Shown in pieces: positions 1-7,279 of a stretch of 42,343 nt of DNA. Each line of letters begins with the position of its first letter. Positions within the stretch are counted from its first letter, which is position 1. The stretch spans positions 1-42,343 of the forward strand of contig CAUYUA010000207.1 in the NCBI GenBank assembly GCA_963575675.1, in the 5' to 3' direction. Under the pieces are notes generated by a model. It was not told where the DNA came from and did not search any database. It saw only the letters and a list, made by a program, of their open reading frames with translations. A program made the position numbers and the translations under genes. This stretch comes from CAUYUA01 sp963575675. GTDB taxonomy: Bacteria > Pseudomonadota > Alphaproteobacteria > Azospirillales > Azospirillaceae.

Positions 1-66
1 GGCTCCGCCCTGGACCCGCCAAAGGCCGGGAGGCCTTTGGAAACCATGACTTGGAGTTCTACGACA
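1..66 (-). repeat. Family C palindromic repeat, copy 1 (cut by window start)
   Basis: Read on the minus strand this matches the copies at 15484-15556 and 30071-30134: a 'ctccaagtcatggtttcc' lead, a short hairpin of CCAAAGGCC against GGCCTTTGG, then GCGGGTCCAGGGCGGAGCC. The IS1595-type element begins directly beside it at base 67. Known only by comparison within this window. Confidence 0.75.
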
Positions 67-205
67 GGCTCATCCTGGGTTCCGGGGTGGTGGCCGTGCG
101 ACAAGGTGCGACAATAAGCCTCACGCGAAGCATGGTTATGGAGCTTGCCTTTGGGAGGTAGATGCGATTCTATGGCGAAGTCACTTTCAAGCGACGGTCT
201 TCGCC

Positions 206-1149
206 ATGGCAACGCCTCAGTTCATCAATTTGGCTGCGCTCATCGACGACAGCAGATGCTACGATCTTATCCGTCAGTATCGGTGGCCCGATGGCGTCTG
301 TTGTCCAAATTGTTCAAGCTCAAACGTCATTCGTAATGGACGCGACGATACTCAACGTCATCGACAACGGTATCTTTGCAAAAACTGTAGCTTCCGGTTT
401 GATGATCTTAGCGGCACTGTACTGGCAGGACATCATCAGCCTCTTCGTGTTTGGGTGCTATGCCTGTATTTCATGGGGCTGAATCTGTCCAACCAGCAAA
501 TTGCCAAGGAACTGGACTTGAATGACGCCGATGTCCAAATCATGGCGACACACCTGCGAGACGGCCTTGTGGCGAGAATCCCAGAGGTTACGTTGACCGG
601 AAAAGTGGAGATTGATGAGGTCTATGTCGTCGCCGGCCACAAAGGAAACCCAGACGCCGTTCAAAAAAAGGTCGGAAAGGACGACGTCGGCGGCTCAAAG
701 GCGTACGTGGTCGCGGAACTCTCGAAAAAGAGAAGCCGCCGATTCTTGGCATGATCGAACGCGACGGACAGGTTGTTCTCCATATGCTGCCAAATGTTCA
801 ACAAAACACAATCAAGCCGGTTATTACAAAAATAATTGAGAATGGCGCCCTTATCTTTACAGATGAGTACGATATCTACAATAGGCTGCCCGAATGGGGA
901 TACCAACACAAAACTGTTTGTCATAGTCAAGGGGAGTATGCTCGCGACGAGGATGGTGATGGTTTTCATGAGGTTCACGTCAACACCATGGAAGGATTTT
1001 GGTCCCTGTTACGTTCCTGGCTTCGCCCGCATCGCGGCATTTCACAGGAAAAGCTTCCAATCTATCTTGGGTTCTTTCAGTTCGTACATAACTTGAGAGC
1101 GAGAGGGAAGTCTCTCCTTGGCTCCCTCGTTGCCGCATTGGTCGTTTGA
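206..1149 (+). CDS. IS1595-family transposase, read through a -1 frameshift
   Basis: This is the DDE-type transposase of the surrounding insertion sequence. The first frame (206-754) has a four-Cys zinc finger (CPNC at residues 33-36, CKNC at 58-61) and the first catalytic Asp in EIDEVYV. Family-like sequence then continues in the -1 frame (GRKGRRRRLKGVRGRGT, then LGMIER), running to 1149 with FTDEYDIY and HVNTMEGFWSLLRSWLRPHR. The switch falls on A AAA AAG at 664-670, in the right phase for -1 slippage. Either the full protein is made by programmed frameshifting or transcript slippage, or the A7 run carries an indel. Read straight, only a 182-residue product without the later catalytic residues results. 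Confidence 0.9.
664..670 (+). promoter_or_regulatory. Candidate -1 ribosomal slippery heptamer (A AAA AAG)
   Basis: The zero-frame codons are CAA AAA AAG, so A_AAA_AAG is in the classical X_XXY_YYZ phase. The downstream -1 frame encodes the rest of the transposase. An AAAGGA stretch lies about 18 bases upstream and could act as a stimulatory Shine-Dalgarno. I could not confirm a downstream stem. Transcript slippage on the A run or a sequencing indel are alternatives. Confidence 0.5.
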
Positions 1150-1254
1150 CCACAGAAACACCACCCCGGAACCCAGGATGAGCCCTACGACATTCCGACA
1201 GTGAGAGGATTGTTTCAATCCGGTGAAGCCGTAAGAAAAAATGCGGATTTTTGG

Positions 1255-1476
1255 TCACTTGTCCGACGATACATGAATATGTCCGTTCTCGCGACGAATC
1301 GTCCAAAGCTTGCCGTCGACGGATCGATAAACCGTAACGTCCTCAGGTATCTCTTGTCCATCAATCCACACCTTCCCCCCAATAACCGAAACTCCACCCG
1401 TCGAACCGATATTGATCACAGACACCGTCGAACCATTCACCCCCCCCCAGAAGTCGACCCCGAAACCGCATGAACT
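1255..1476 (-). CDS. Hypothetical protein, C-terminal fragment only
   Basis: Minus-strand frame ending at 1255 with a plausible protein end (GSTVSVINIGSTGGVSVIGG, then VWIDGQEIPEDVTVYRSVDG and IHVSSDK). The upstream side runs into the C-homopolymer region (1440-1530), so no start can be assigned. It is not FlgI sequence and is in another frame from the flgI fragment. I do not recognise the family. The Gly/Ser/Val-rich repetitive style suggests a surface or periplasmic protein, but that is a guess. The gene appears broken or artificially joined at its 5' side. Confidence 0.35.
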   Translation of the reverse strand, partial: SSCGFGVDFWGGVNGSTVSVINIGSTGGVSVIGGKVWIDGQEIPEDVTVYRSVDGKLWTIRRENGHIHVSSDK

Positions 1477-1690
1477 CCCTTGTTTCCCTCCCCCCCCCCC
1501 CCCCAACCAACGCCAAAACCCCCCCCCCCGCAGCGGGGCCTTGCGCCACGGCGAAGCCCGCGCCGTCGGCGCCCATCAGGGGGGTGACAAAAAGTTGGCC
1601 TCCGCGCAAGCTGTTTGAAGCGCCCCTCGCGCCGACGCGGGCGTCGTTTCGCGTTCCGTGAGCGGGGTGGGGCGGCAGGGGGGGGGTGAC
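1440..1690. other. Homopolymer-rich doubtful junction
   Basis: The plus strand has runs of C at about 1441-1450, 1490-1504 and 1520-1531, with G runs near 1679-1687. Within it FlgI similarity fades and the frame of an unrelated fragment begins. On the flgI coding strand the odd bases are mostly G. That pattern fits base-calling or assembly error better than biology. Confidence 0.6.
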
Positions 1691-2056
1691 CATCACCGCC
1701 GCAACGTTTTTGGTGCGCAAGCTGGTGGCGTCGCGCGTGTTGACGCCCAAACGCTCCAACATGCCGACCAAGCTTTGCTGCGTGAAGGGCGAATTGCGGA
1801 GGCTGTCGCCGGAGCCGTTAAGACCGATGACCAAGCCATAGCCGACAAGCATATTGTCGCGCACGCCTTCAACATCGACGATATCCTTCAAGCGCACGGA
1901 AGCACGCCCAATGGACGCCGACCCGACAAAAAACGCCAGGGCCACAACAATAAATACAAATTGACGCGCGGTTGAACGGAACAACCGTCCGGCCCGCAGC
2001 GGCGCGCAAAGGCCGAACAAGCGCGCAGGAAGAGATTGTGTCGTCAGCGGCGTCAT
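1540..2056 (-). pseudogene. flgI: Flagellar P-ring protein FlgI, N-terminal part only
   Basis: FlgI forms the P ring around the flagellar rod in the periplasm/peptidoglycan and is exported by a signal peptide. The start at 2056 has a GGAG about 9 bases upstream. The N-terminus has a long hydrophobic segment ending SIGRAS, followed by the family signature RLKDIVDVEGVRDNMLVGYG, then LVIGLNGSGDSLRNSPFTQQ and LERLGVNTRDATSLRTKNVA. After about residue 115 the match decays (GTRNDARVGARGASNS, where the family has roughly GTRIDVTVSALGDA) and is lost in poly-G. A full FlgI is about 370 residues, so half or more is missing. No other flagellar gene is visible. Confidence 0.8.
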
Positions 2057-2360
2057 AAGAGGTCTCCGAAGCTGTCGTCTTTATAAACATGCAAACTACG
2101 CGCCACGCAGGGCATGCCGCTCTTGAAGCCGGACGCGCCCTTCCGCCGATAGGCTCCGCTGAGAACCACAGGGAGAATCTTACGCGATCCTCAACAGAAA
2201 CAGCATGAATCATTATAATCGATCCGACGTCCTGGAAAAAGGGCGCGTCAAGAAAACCAACGATTCGCTCCTGAAAACCTTCGCAAAGCGACATTTTGGC
2301 CTTAATATGGAATTGAAACATATACTCTCCAATTGAGGACCCGAAGAAAAACTCCAAAAG
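2057..2360. other. Intergenic region upstream of the flgI fragment
   Basis: I see no supportable gene. The long minus-strand reading frame through 1869-2357 overlaps flgI in another frame and has no family-like sequence. The region should hold the flgI promoter, but I cannot point to one. Confidence 0.4.
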
Positions 2361-2430
2361 AATCGGGGCTCCGCCCTCGACCCGCCAAAGGCCGGGAGGC
2401 CTTTGGTGGGTCGAGGGCGAAGCCCCGATT
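2361..2430. repeat. Family C element as a 33-bp perfect-fold hairpin
   Basis: The arms are 2361-2393 and 2398-2430 with a GGGA loop. The only two differences between the arms read as G-U pairs in RNA. The core CCAAAGGCC...GGCCTTTGG and GGCGGAGCC-like tips mark it as family C, but here both sides are symmetrical. A T7 run follows at about 2440, so it could terminate plus-strand transcription. From 2431 to 2613 I see nothing else. Confidence 0.8.
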
Positions 2431-2613
2431 CCTTGCCGGTTTTTTTCGGATTCTCAATCGGACAGAGTATATCTTTACCGAACTCTTTATATCTGCTTAG
2501 CCAGAGCGTGATTGAACAGGGTGTGTTTAGTCTTACCAAGGGCGTCAGGAGAAGAACTTACGCATTCGACCAAGAATTTTTCCCTTTTCATGGGATTCAA
2601 GGAAGAAAACACT

Positions 2614-3390
2614 CTACCCATAAACAGTCGGCGTAAAAAAATATCCGCCGCCGCGAACGGTTCTAATAAGAATCGGTTCTTGAGGGTTGGGTTCGATCTT
2701 ACGTCGTAAACGGCTCACTTGGACGTCGATGCTGCGATCAAACGGAGCCGCCATGCGACCGCGCGTCATATCCAGAAGTTGGTCGCGATTTAATACACGT
2801 TGAGGATGTTCGGCGAACGCAGCCAAAAGATCGAACTCTCCGGCGGAGAGCTGCACCAACACGCCTTCTGGCGAGTAAAGCTCGCGACGCGCCAAATCCA
2901 AGCGCCAGTCTGCAAAGCATAGACTGCGGCCAATCGAAGAGCGCGGCGTATTCGGCGTTGACGTGGTTTCAGTCGATATTTTGGCGTCGGAAGACGGCGC
3001 TCCCTCGGAGCCTTTAAAAGAGGTGCGTCGAAGCACTGCTTTTATTCGCGCCAACAGCTCGCGTGGATTAAATGGTTTCACAAGGTAATCGTCAGCCCCC
3101 ATTTCCAAACCAATAATTCGGTCGGTTTCATCACCTATGGCGGTCAACATGATGATTGGCGTTGTTGCTGATTCGGAACGAAGACGACGGCATAACATCA
3201 AACCATCCTCGCCAGGCAACATCAAATCGAGGATGATTAAATCGATGCGAGACTGAGCAAGGTAGGCAAACATTTCCACGCCATCTTTGGCGCCGGAAAC
3301 TCGATAACTATGGCGCGTAAGAAATTGTGATAAGAGATCGCGAATTTCATGATCGTCATCGACCACGAGAACATGTGCGTTTTGTTCCAC
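2614..3390 (-). CDS. OmpR/PhoB-family response regulator
   Basis: Two-component DNA-binding response regulator, 258 residues. The receiver domain (about 5-120) has the acidic pair VVDDD, the phospho-acceptor Asp in LIILDLMLPGEDG, the Thr of MLTA and the Lys of YLVKPFNPREL. A linker of about 40 residues (GSEGAPSSDAKISTETTSTP) leads to a winged-helix domain (about 165-255) with RVLNRDQLLDMTRG and SRLRRKIEPNP...RTVRGGGYFF. The start is GTG at 3390 with AGAGGA about 6 bases upstream. No histidine kinase lies next to it, so the stimulus is unknown. It could be the OmpR-like regulator for tandem GTTAC repeats found near 40.7 kb, but that is speculation. Confidence 0.93.
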   Translation of the reverse strand: MEQNAHVLVVDDDHEIRDLLSQFLTRHSYRVSGAKDGVEMFAYLAQSRIDLIILDLMLPGEDGLMLCRRLRSESATTPIIMLTAIGDETDRIIGLEMGADDYLVKPFNPRELLARIKAVLRRTSFKGSEGAPSSDAKISTETTSTPNTPRSSIGRSLCFADWRLDLARRELYSPEGVLVQLSAGEFDLLAAFAEHPQRVLNRDQLLDMTRGRMAAPFDRSIDVQVSRLRRKIEPNPQEPILIRTVRGGGYFFTPTVYG

Positions 3391-3544
3391 GACATCCTCT
3401 TATGTTACATAAAAGACGCCTCATTCGACGGATGAACAGGATTGGCGATATTTGCGGAATCAACAATTGAGTTGTTGTTGAATAATATAAGAATCATGCC
3501 GTTGTGAATTGAATAGAAGCGTAAACTCTTCTCTTGATCGTTGG

Positions 3545-3727
3545 CGTCGGAGATAACAGCCCCCTTTATTCGCGAAGCGACACTCTGCTGGAATATATTT
3601 TTTATCCAAAGCATCAACAAGGGCGATTAATTCCAGAGGAAAATCGATTCGCGAATAAGGAGGGCTTCCTTTCCTCTTTTGTAATTCCGAGAGACTGAGA
3701 ACACAGTCCCTAGGCCCTTTTTTTTAA
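3545..3727. repeat. Family A inverted-repeat element, degenerate copy next to recA
   Basis: The left arm contains CCCCCTTTATTCGCGAAGCG and the right arm CGATTCGCGAATAAGG, followed by GAGAACACAGTCCCTAGGCCC, which is the family A tip. The right end stops within a few bases of the recA stop codon, and on the minus strand the tip precedes the rest of the fold. Bases 3391-3544 hold no supportable gene. Confidence 0.65.
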
Positions 3728-3728
3728 T

Positions 3729-4811
3729 CTAGTCCGGACTGGCGGCGTCTGCGTCGGCTTCCGGCGCACCCATCATCGCCGTCGCCACCAAACCGGCGTT
3801 GTTGCGGATTTTGCTTTCAATAACATTGGCCAATTCCGGGTTGTTGCGTAAGAATGTCTTCGCGTTCTCACGTCCTTGACCAATGCGCGTCCCTTCGCAC
3901 GAGAACCATGCTCCGGACTTATCCACGACATTCGCTTGTTGGCCAAGGTCAAGCAGTTCTCCAACTTTGGAAATGCCCTCTCCATACATGATATCGAAAT
4001 CCACCACGCGGAAAGGCGGTGCCATCTTGTTCTTCACCACCTTCACGCGCGTCTGATTGCCAACGACCGTGTCACGATCTTTGATTGCTCCGGTGCGGCG
4101 AATATCAAGGCGAACCGAGGCATAGAATTTCAGAGCGTTGCCGCCGGTGGTCGTTTCAGGATTGCCGAACATCACCCCGATCTTGAGGCGAATCTGATTG
4201 ATGAAGATCACCATCGATCGAGACTTGGAAATCGACCCGGTGAGTTTGCGTAAAGCCTGACTCATAAGGCGAGCGTGTAGGCCGACATGACTATCGCCCA
4301 TTTCGCCTTCCAGCTCGGCGCGAGGCACCAGAGCCGCCACACTGTCCACCACTAAGACGTCGATTGCTCCGGAGCGCACCAAAGTGTCGGTGATTTCCAG
4401 AGCGTGTTCTCCGGCGTCGGGCTGAAAGATCAGAAGCTCACCGACATTTACGCCCAGCTTGCGCGCATAACTAGGGTCCAGAGCGTGTTCCGCATCGATG
4501 AAAGCACAGGAGCCGCCGTTCTTTTGCGCCTGAGCAATCACATGCAAAGCAAGCGTTGTTTTTCCTGAGCTCTCCGGTCCATAGATTTCGATGATTCGTC
4601 CGCGCGGCAAGCCGCCGATCCCCAATGCGATGTCCAGCCCCAAAGACCCCGTCGAGATCACCTCTGTTTCAACCAAGCTCTCCCGCGCGCCCAGCCGCAT
4701 GATCGAGCCTTTTCCAAAAGCTCGCTCGATTTGTCCCAGAGCGGCGTCAAGCGCTTTCTGCTTATCCATCGGATCCTTATCCCCTTGTCGCATCGGTGCG
4801 GCCGACATCAT
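3729..4811 (-). CDS. recA: Recombinase RecA
   Basis: RecA forms ATP-dependent filaments on single-stranded DNA for homologous recombination and activates LexA-type repressor self-cleavage. The family sequence begins KQKALDAALGQIERAFGKGS, with Walker A GPESSGKTT, the FIDAEHALD and Walker B (DVLVVDSVAAL) regions, FINQIRLKIGVMFGNPETTT (loop L2), and a C-terminus ending in acidic residues. I place the start at 4811 (ATGATG), where AAGGAG lies 5-7 bases upstream, giving 360 residues, normal for the family. The frame stays open upstream to 5039 and would add 76 low-complexity residues (Ser/Glu/Pro/Gly-rich). I see no GTTC-N7-GTTC type SOS box upstream. Confidence 0.97.
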   Translation of the reverse strand: MMSAAPMRQGDKDPMDKQKALDAALGQIERAFGKGSIMRLGARESLVETEVISTGSLGLDIALGIGGLPRGRIIEIYGPESSGKTTLALHVIAQAQKNGGSCAFIDAEHALDPSYARKLGVNVGELLIFQPDAGEHALEITDTLVRSGAIDVLVVDSVAALVPRAELEGEMGDSHVGLHARLMSQALRKLTGSISKSRSMVIFINQIRLKIGVMFGNPETTTGGNALKFYASVRLDIRRTGAIKDRDTVVGNQTRVKVVKNKMAPPFRVVDFDIMYGEGISKVGELLDLGQQANVVDKSGAWFSCEGTRIGQGRENAKTFLRNNPELANVIESKIRNNAGLVATAMMGAPEADADAASPD

Positions 4812-5398
4812 CGAGACTCCTTTTTTGTCATGGTCGCCGGATCGACGTAATGTTCCGCCGGCATTCGTTCCTGACTGCTTCCCGCCGCCGCCGCTCCGAA
4901 CCATTTCGTTTGGTGGAGCGGACTCTTCTCCTTCTGAGGGCTCTGCCGATTCCGGCGCAGAATCTGACGCGCTTTCTTGCGCTGGGCGGCCTCGAGTCCG
5001 GCGGGACCGGACGGTCGGATTATTCATGATTTGTTCCAAGATGCAAGAGTTTTGATCGATGTGTGTTCATTTTTCGATCCTTCTTCCGCCTTTCGGAAAA
5101 GAATCGACTGTTTCTGAACAGTAAAACCCGTGCTTCGATAGGCAAAGAATAAACGGAGTCGTCTTGACGTTTCGTTGCGGATCGGGGCGTGTGAAGAAGC
5201 GAGGGGAATTTTTGTCGAAGGAGGGAGCTTTGCCGATTAAGATCAAGGCTCCACGCCGGCTTTGGCGGCAACCTTACAAAGCATGATTTGGAGTTTGTAA
5301 ATGTTGACAGGAACTCTTTAAATAGAATGTCGAATGATTTCATAAAAAATTAAATTATAAGAAACGAGATCAATCATATTTCATTTCTTTCCTCTTCC
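4812..5398. other. recA upstream region with in-frame low-complexity extension
   Basis: Bases 4812-5039 are open in the recA frame and would encode a disordered Ser/Pro/Glu/Arg-rich tail starting MNNPTVRSRRTRGRPAQ. It may be part of a longer RecA or simply leader sequence. Bases 5040-5398 are AT-richer, with a degenerate family C-like stretch near 5240-5290 (minus strand CCGCCAAAGCCGGCG), and no convincing gene. Confidence 0.4.
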
Positions 5399-5436
5399 AA
5401 AAAAACGTCGAGGAACAAGTAAAAAGTTCCCCGACG
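5399..5436 (-). terminator. Rho-independent terminator of the small unknown gene
   Basis: On the minus strand the arms CGTCGGGGAAC and GTTCCTCGACG pair around a nine-base loop and are followed by seven T. It lies about 30 bases after the stop codon at 5467. Confidence 0.85.
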
Positions 5437-5466
5437 ACAAGAGAGGAGGAGGAGAAACAACACGCC

Positions 5467-5679
5467 TTACGCAGCCAAAGGCCATACGTCGCCATCAGCG
5501 TCCATACCAGTTTCGGCTGTTGTGCGACGGCTCAAGATATGATCCCGTGCTTTGGAAAGTACATCCAGCACTTCGTCGCGTGTTAGTCCGTCGCTTCGCA
5601 TGATCATGCGGGTCAATGGATCATCGAGCAAAAATATCACAGACTCTACCCAAGGTGAACGCGCATAATGTGCTGACAT
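5467..5679 (-). CDS. Small conserved-looking hypothetical protein
   Basis: A 70-residue protein starting MSAHYARSPWVESVIFLLDD and ending WPLAA. I chose ATG 5679 because GGAG lies eight bases upstream. An in-frame ATG at 5763 would add 28 residues. The middle (RSDGLTRDEVLDVLSKARDH) looks like an amphipathic helix pair. No signal peptide, membrane segment or metal motif is visible. A strong terminator directly follows, supporting expression as a single-gene unit. I do not recognise the family and assign no function. Confidence 0.6.
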   Translation of the reverse strand: MSAHYARSPWVESVIFLLDDPLTRMIMRSDGLTRDEVLDVLSKARDHILSRRTTAETGMDADGDVWPLAA

Positions 5680-6282
5680 GATTACAACTCCATATCCTGG
5701 CGCTATTGTTTTGCTGCGCTTGTGTTGGCCCGCTTCATCGGCGAGCACTCGAACCTTAACCAAGCCGAAACTCGATGTGAAGGAAAATCAGGATGTTGTC
5801 GGGCGTTCTTGCGATACCGTGCGAAGCTGTGCCGGATCAGACACAGTGTTTTCTCCGGCCCTTGTTTTTCAGGCGGACAAGAGAGGATTCTATGGGATCA
5901 CGAATGGCTCTTCGCAATTTCCATAAAAAACGATCCGACAAAATTTTTAGAATAGTGGACGTCAACATGAATTTTCTTAAATTTTTATTCTGGGGGCTGT
6001 CTTTTGAAGGAGAAAACATCAATGTTTCCGGTGGATTTCGGTGAATCAGCCGATCGAAGCCAAAGACCGTAGAGCAGAGGCAAATCGATGAGCGATCACC
6101 GGAATCTTTGGAAACATTGATATTTCCTCTGAATTGGTTCTGAATCTTTGGGTGAGCCCGAAAACGATCGAAACGTCACGGAAAGAACGAATGTCAAGGA
6201 AATCAAGTTCACAGATGCTTTCTTCGGCCAAAGGCGCTCCTTTGGGATTCTATTTCTGTTCAAATTTAGGTTTTGCTTCGAA
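5680..6282. other. Intergenic region with a family B element
   Basis: Between the small gene and the pseudouridine synthase I find no supportable gene. The family B inverted repeat at about 5994-6142 fills part of it. The frame of the downstream gene is open back to 6148 but reads through the repeat arm and is not protein-like. Confidence 0.5.
5994..6142. repeat. Family B inverted-repeat element, copy 1
   Basis: The left arm around 6010-6033 (GAAAACATCAATGTTTCC then GGTG) faces a right arm around 6097-6130 (CACCGGAATCTTTGGAAAC, then ATTGATATTTCCTC). The arms are imperfect. The same arm motif occurs in the element at 27143-27292. Confidence 0.6.
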
Positions 6283-6969
6283 ATGACAAGCTTTCATCAA
6301 AGTGATATTGAAGAGCGGCTGCTGTATCGCGATGGGTTGATGTTGGTCATCAATAAGCCTGCGGGAATTCCGGTTCACGCGGGTCCCGGAGGCGGCGCCA
6401 ATTTGGAGCAGGCTTTTGAGGCTCTGCGTTTTGGATTGCCCAATTCTCCCGCTCTTGCGCATCGTCTTGATCGCGACACCAGCGGTTGCTTGATCCTTGG
6501 GCGGCATCGAAAGGCTTTAGCGCGTTTGGGGAAGCTTTTTTCAGCCGGAGCGATTGAGAAAACCTATTGGGCGGTGGTGAATGGCGCTCCTCCGGCGGAG
6601 TCGGGACGAATTGATTTGCCGTTGGCCAAACGCTCGACCGAAAGTCGGGGATGGTGGATGAAGGTTGATCCCGAAGGGCAGACGGCGATCACCGATTATA
6701 GAGTAATTGGTGGTGATGGGATAACCTCTTGGCTGGAGCTTCGTCCGCGCACGGGTCGAACGCATCAAATCCGAGTTCATTGCGCAGAGATTGGATGTCC
6801 GTTGCTTGGCGACTCGGTGTATGGCCGAGGAGTGAAAGATGGAGTTTCATTACTGCTTCATGCGCGCGCGGTGGCGATTCCTCTTTACGCCAATAAACCG
6901 GCGATTGCTGTGGAGGCTCCTGTTCCCGAGCACATGCAACCTTACTTAGTGGGGTTTGCGGAGAAATAG
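6283..6969 (+). CDS. RluA-family RNA pseudouridine synthase
   Basis: Isomerises a uridine to pseudouridine in rRNA or tRNA. The protein is 228 residues from ATG 6283, with the family opening LVINKPAGIPVHAG, the catalytic motif HRLDRDTSG (catalytic Asp about residue 63), EKTYWAVVNG, and RPRTGRTHQIRVHCAEIGCP followed by LLGDSVYG. There is no N-terminal S4 domain, so it resembles the short RluA/RluE-like or TruC-like forms. The exact target base cannot be told. The upstream SD is weak (TAGG). A family A repeat starts right at the stop codon. Confidence 0.92.
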   Translation: MTSFHQSDIEERLLYRDGLMLVINKPAGIPVHAGPGGGANLEQAFEALRFGLPNSPALAHRLDRDTSGCLILGRHRKALARLGKLFSAGAIEKTYWAVVNGAPPAESGRIDLPLAKRSTESRGWWMKVDPEGQTAITDYRVIGGDGITSWLELRPRTGRTHQIRVHCAEIGCPLLGDSVYGRGVKDGVSLLLHARAVAIPLYANKPAIAVEAPVPEHMQPYLVGFAEK

Positions 6970-7215
6970 AAAATTGAACGGGTCCAGGGACTGTGTTCCT
7001 GGTCGCGGGGGATCATAAGGGGGGCTCGAAAGCCCCCCCCTTATTCGCGAAGCGATCTTCCCTGAAACCGTCTGCTGGCGTCGTTCCAAAACAAAAGCCC
7101 GAAAGCAAAGACCAACAATTCCAGAGGAAGATCGCTTCGCGAATAAGGGGGGCTTTCGATCCCCCCTTATGATCCCCCGCGACCAGGAACACAGTCCCTG
7201 GACCCGTTCAATTTT
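6970..7215. repeat. Family A inverted-repeat element, best-preserved copy
   Basis: Both ends read AAAATTGAACGGGTCCAGGG inwards. The arms continue nearly identically for about 100 bases (…CTGTGTTCCTGGTCG, GATCATAAGG, a G run, CCTTATTCGCGAAGCGATC) around a centre of about 45-60 bases without an obvious gene. It begins immediately after the TAG of the pseudouridine synthase. No transposase is present, so it is MITE-like. Bases 7216-7279 hold nothing further. Confidence 0.88.
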
Positions 7216-7279
7216 TATGAAAAATCGCAAAGTCAAAGAAAAATCAAGAAGCGTGCGTCAATCCTTTGTCTCGTTGGTG

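Larger units (their letters stand above)
67..1184 (+). mobile_element. IS1595-family insertion sequence, intact ends
   Basis: The ends are perfect 26-bp inverted repeats (67-92 and 1159-1184, starting GGCTCATCCTGGG). They are flanked by an 8-bp direct duplication CTACGACA (59-66 and 1185-1192), the target-site length expected of IS1595-family elements. The element is 1118 bp and carries one transposase in two overlapping frames. Intact ends and duplication suggest recent insertion, next to a family C repeat. Confidence 0.93.

Noticed and set aside
1869..2357. Long minus-strand open frame overlapping flgI
   Set aside because: It overlaps the recognisable FlgI N-terminus in another frame and its translation has no family-like sequence.
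5020..5343. Minus-strand frame upstream of recA
   Set aside because: Basic, irregular translation without a usable SD, overlapping leader and degenerate repeat DNA.
4812..5466. SOS (LexA) box upstream of recA
   Set aside because: I looked for GTTC-N7-GTTC or GAAC-N7-GAAC and saw only partial half-sites (for example near 5312).
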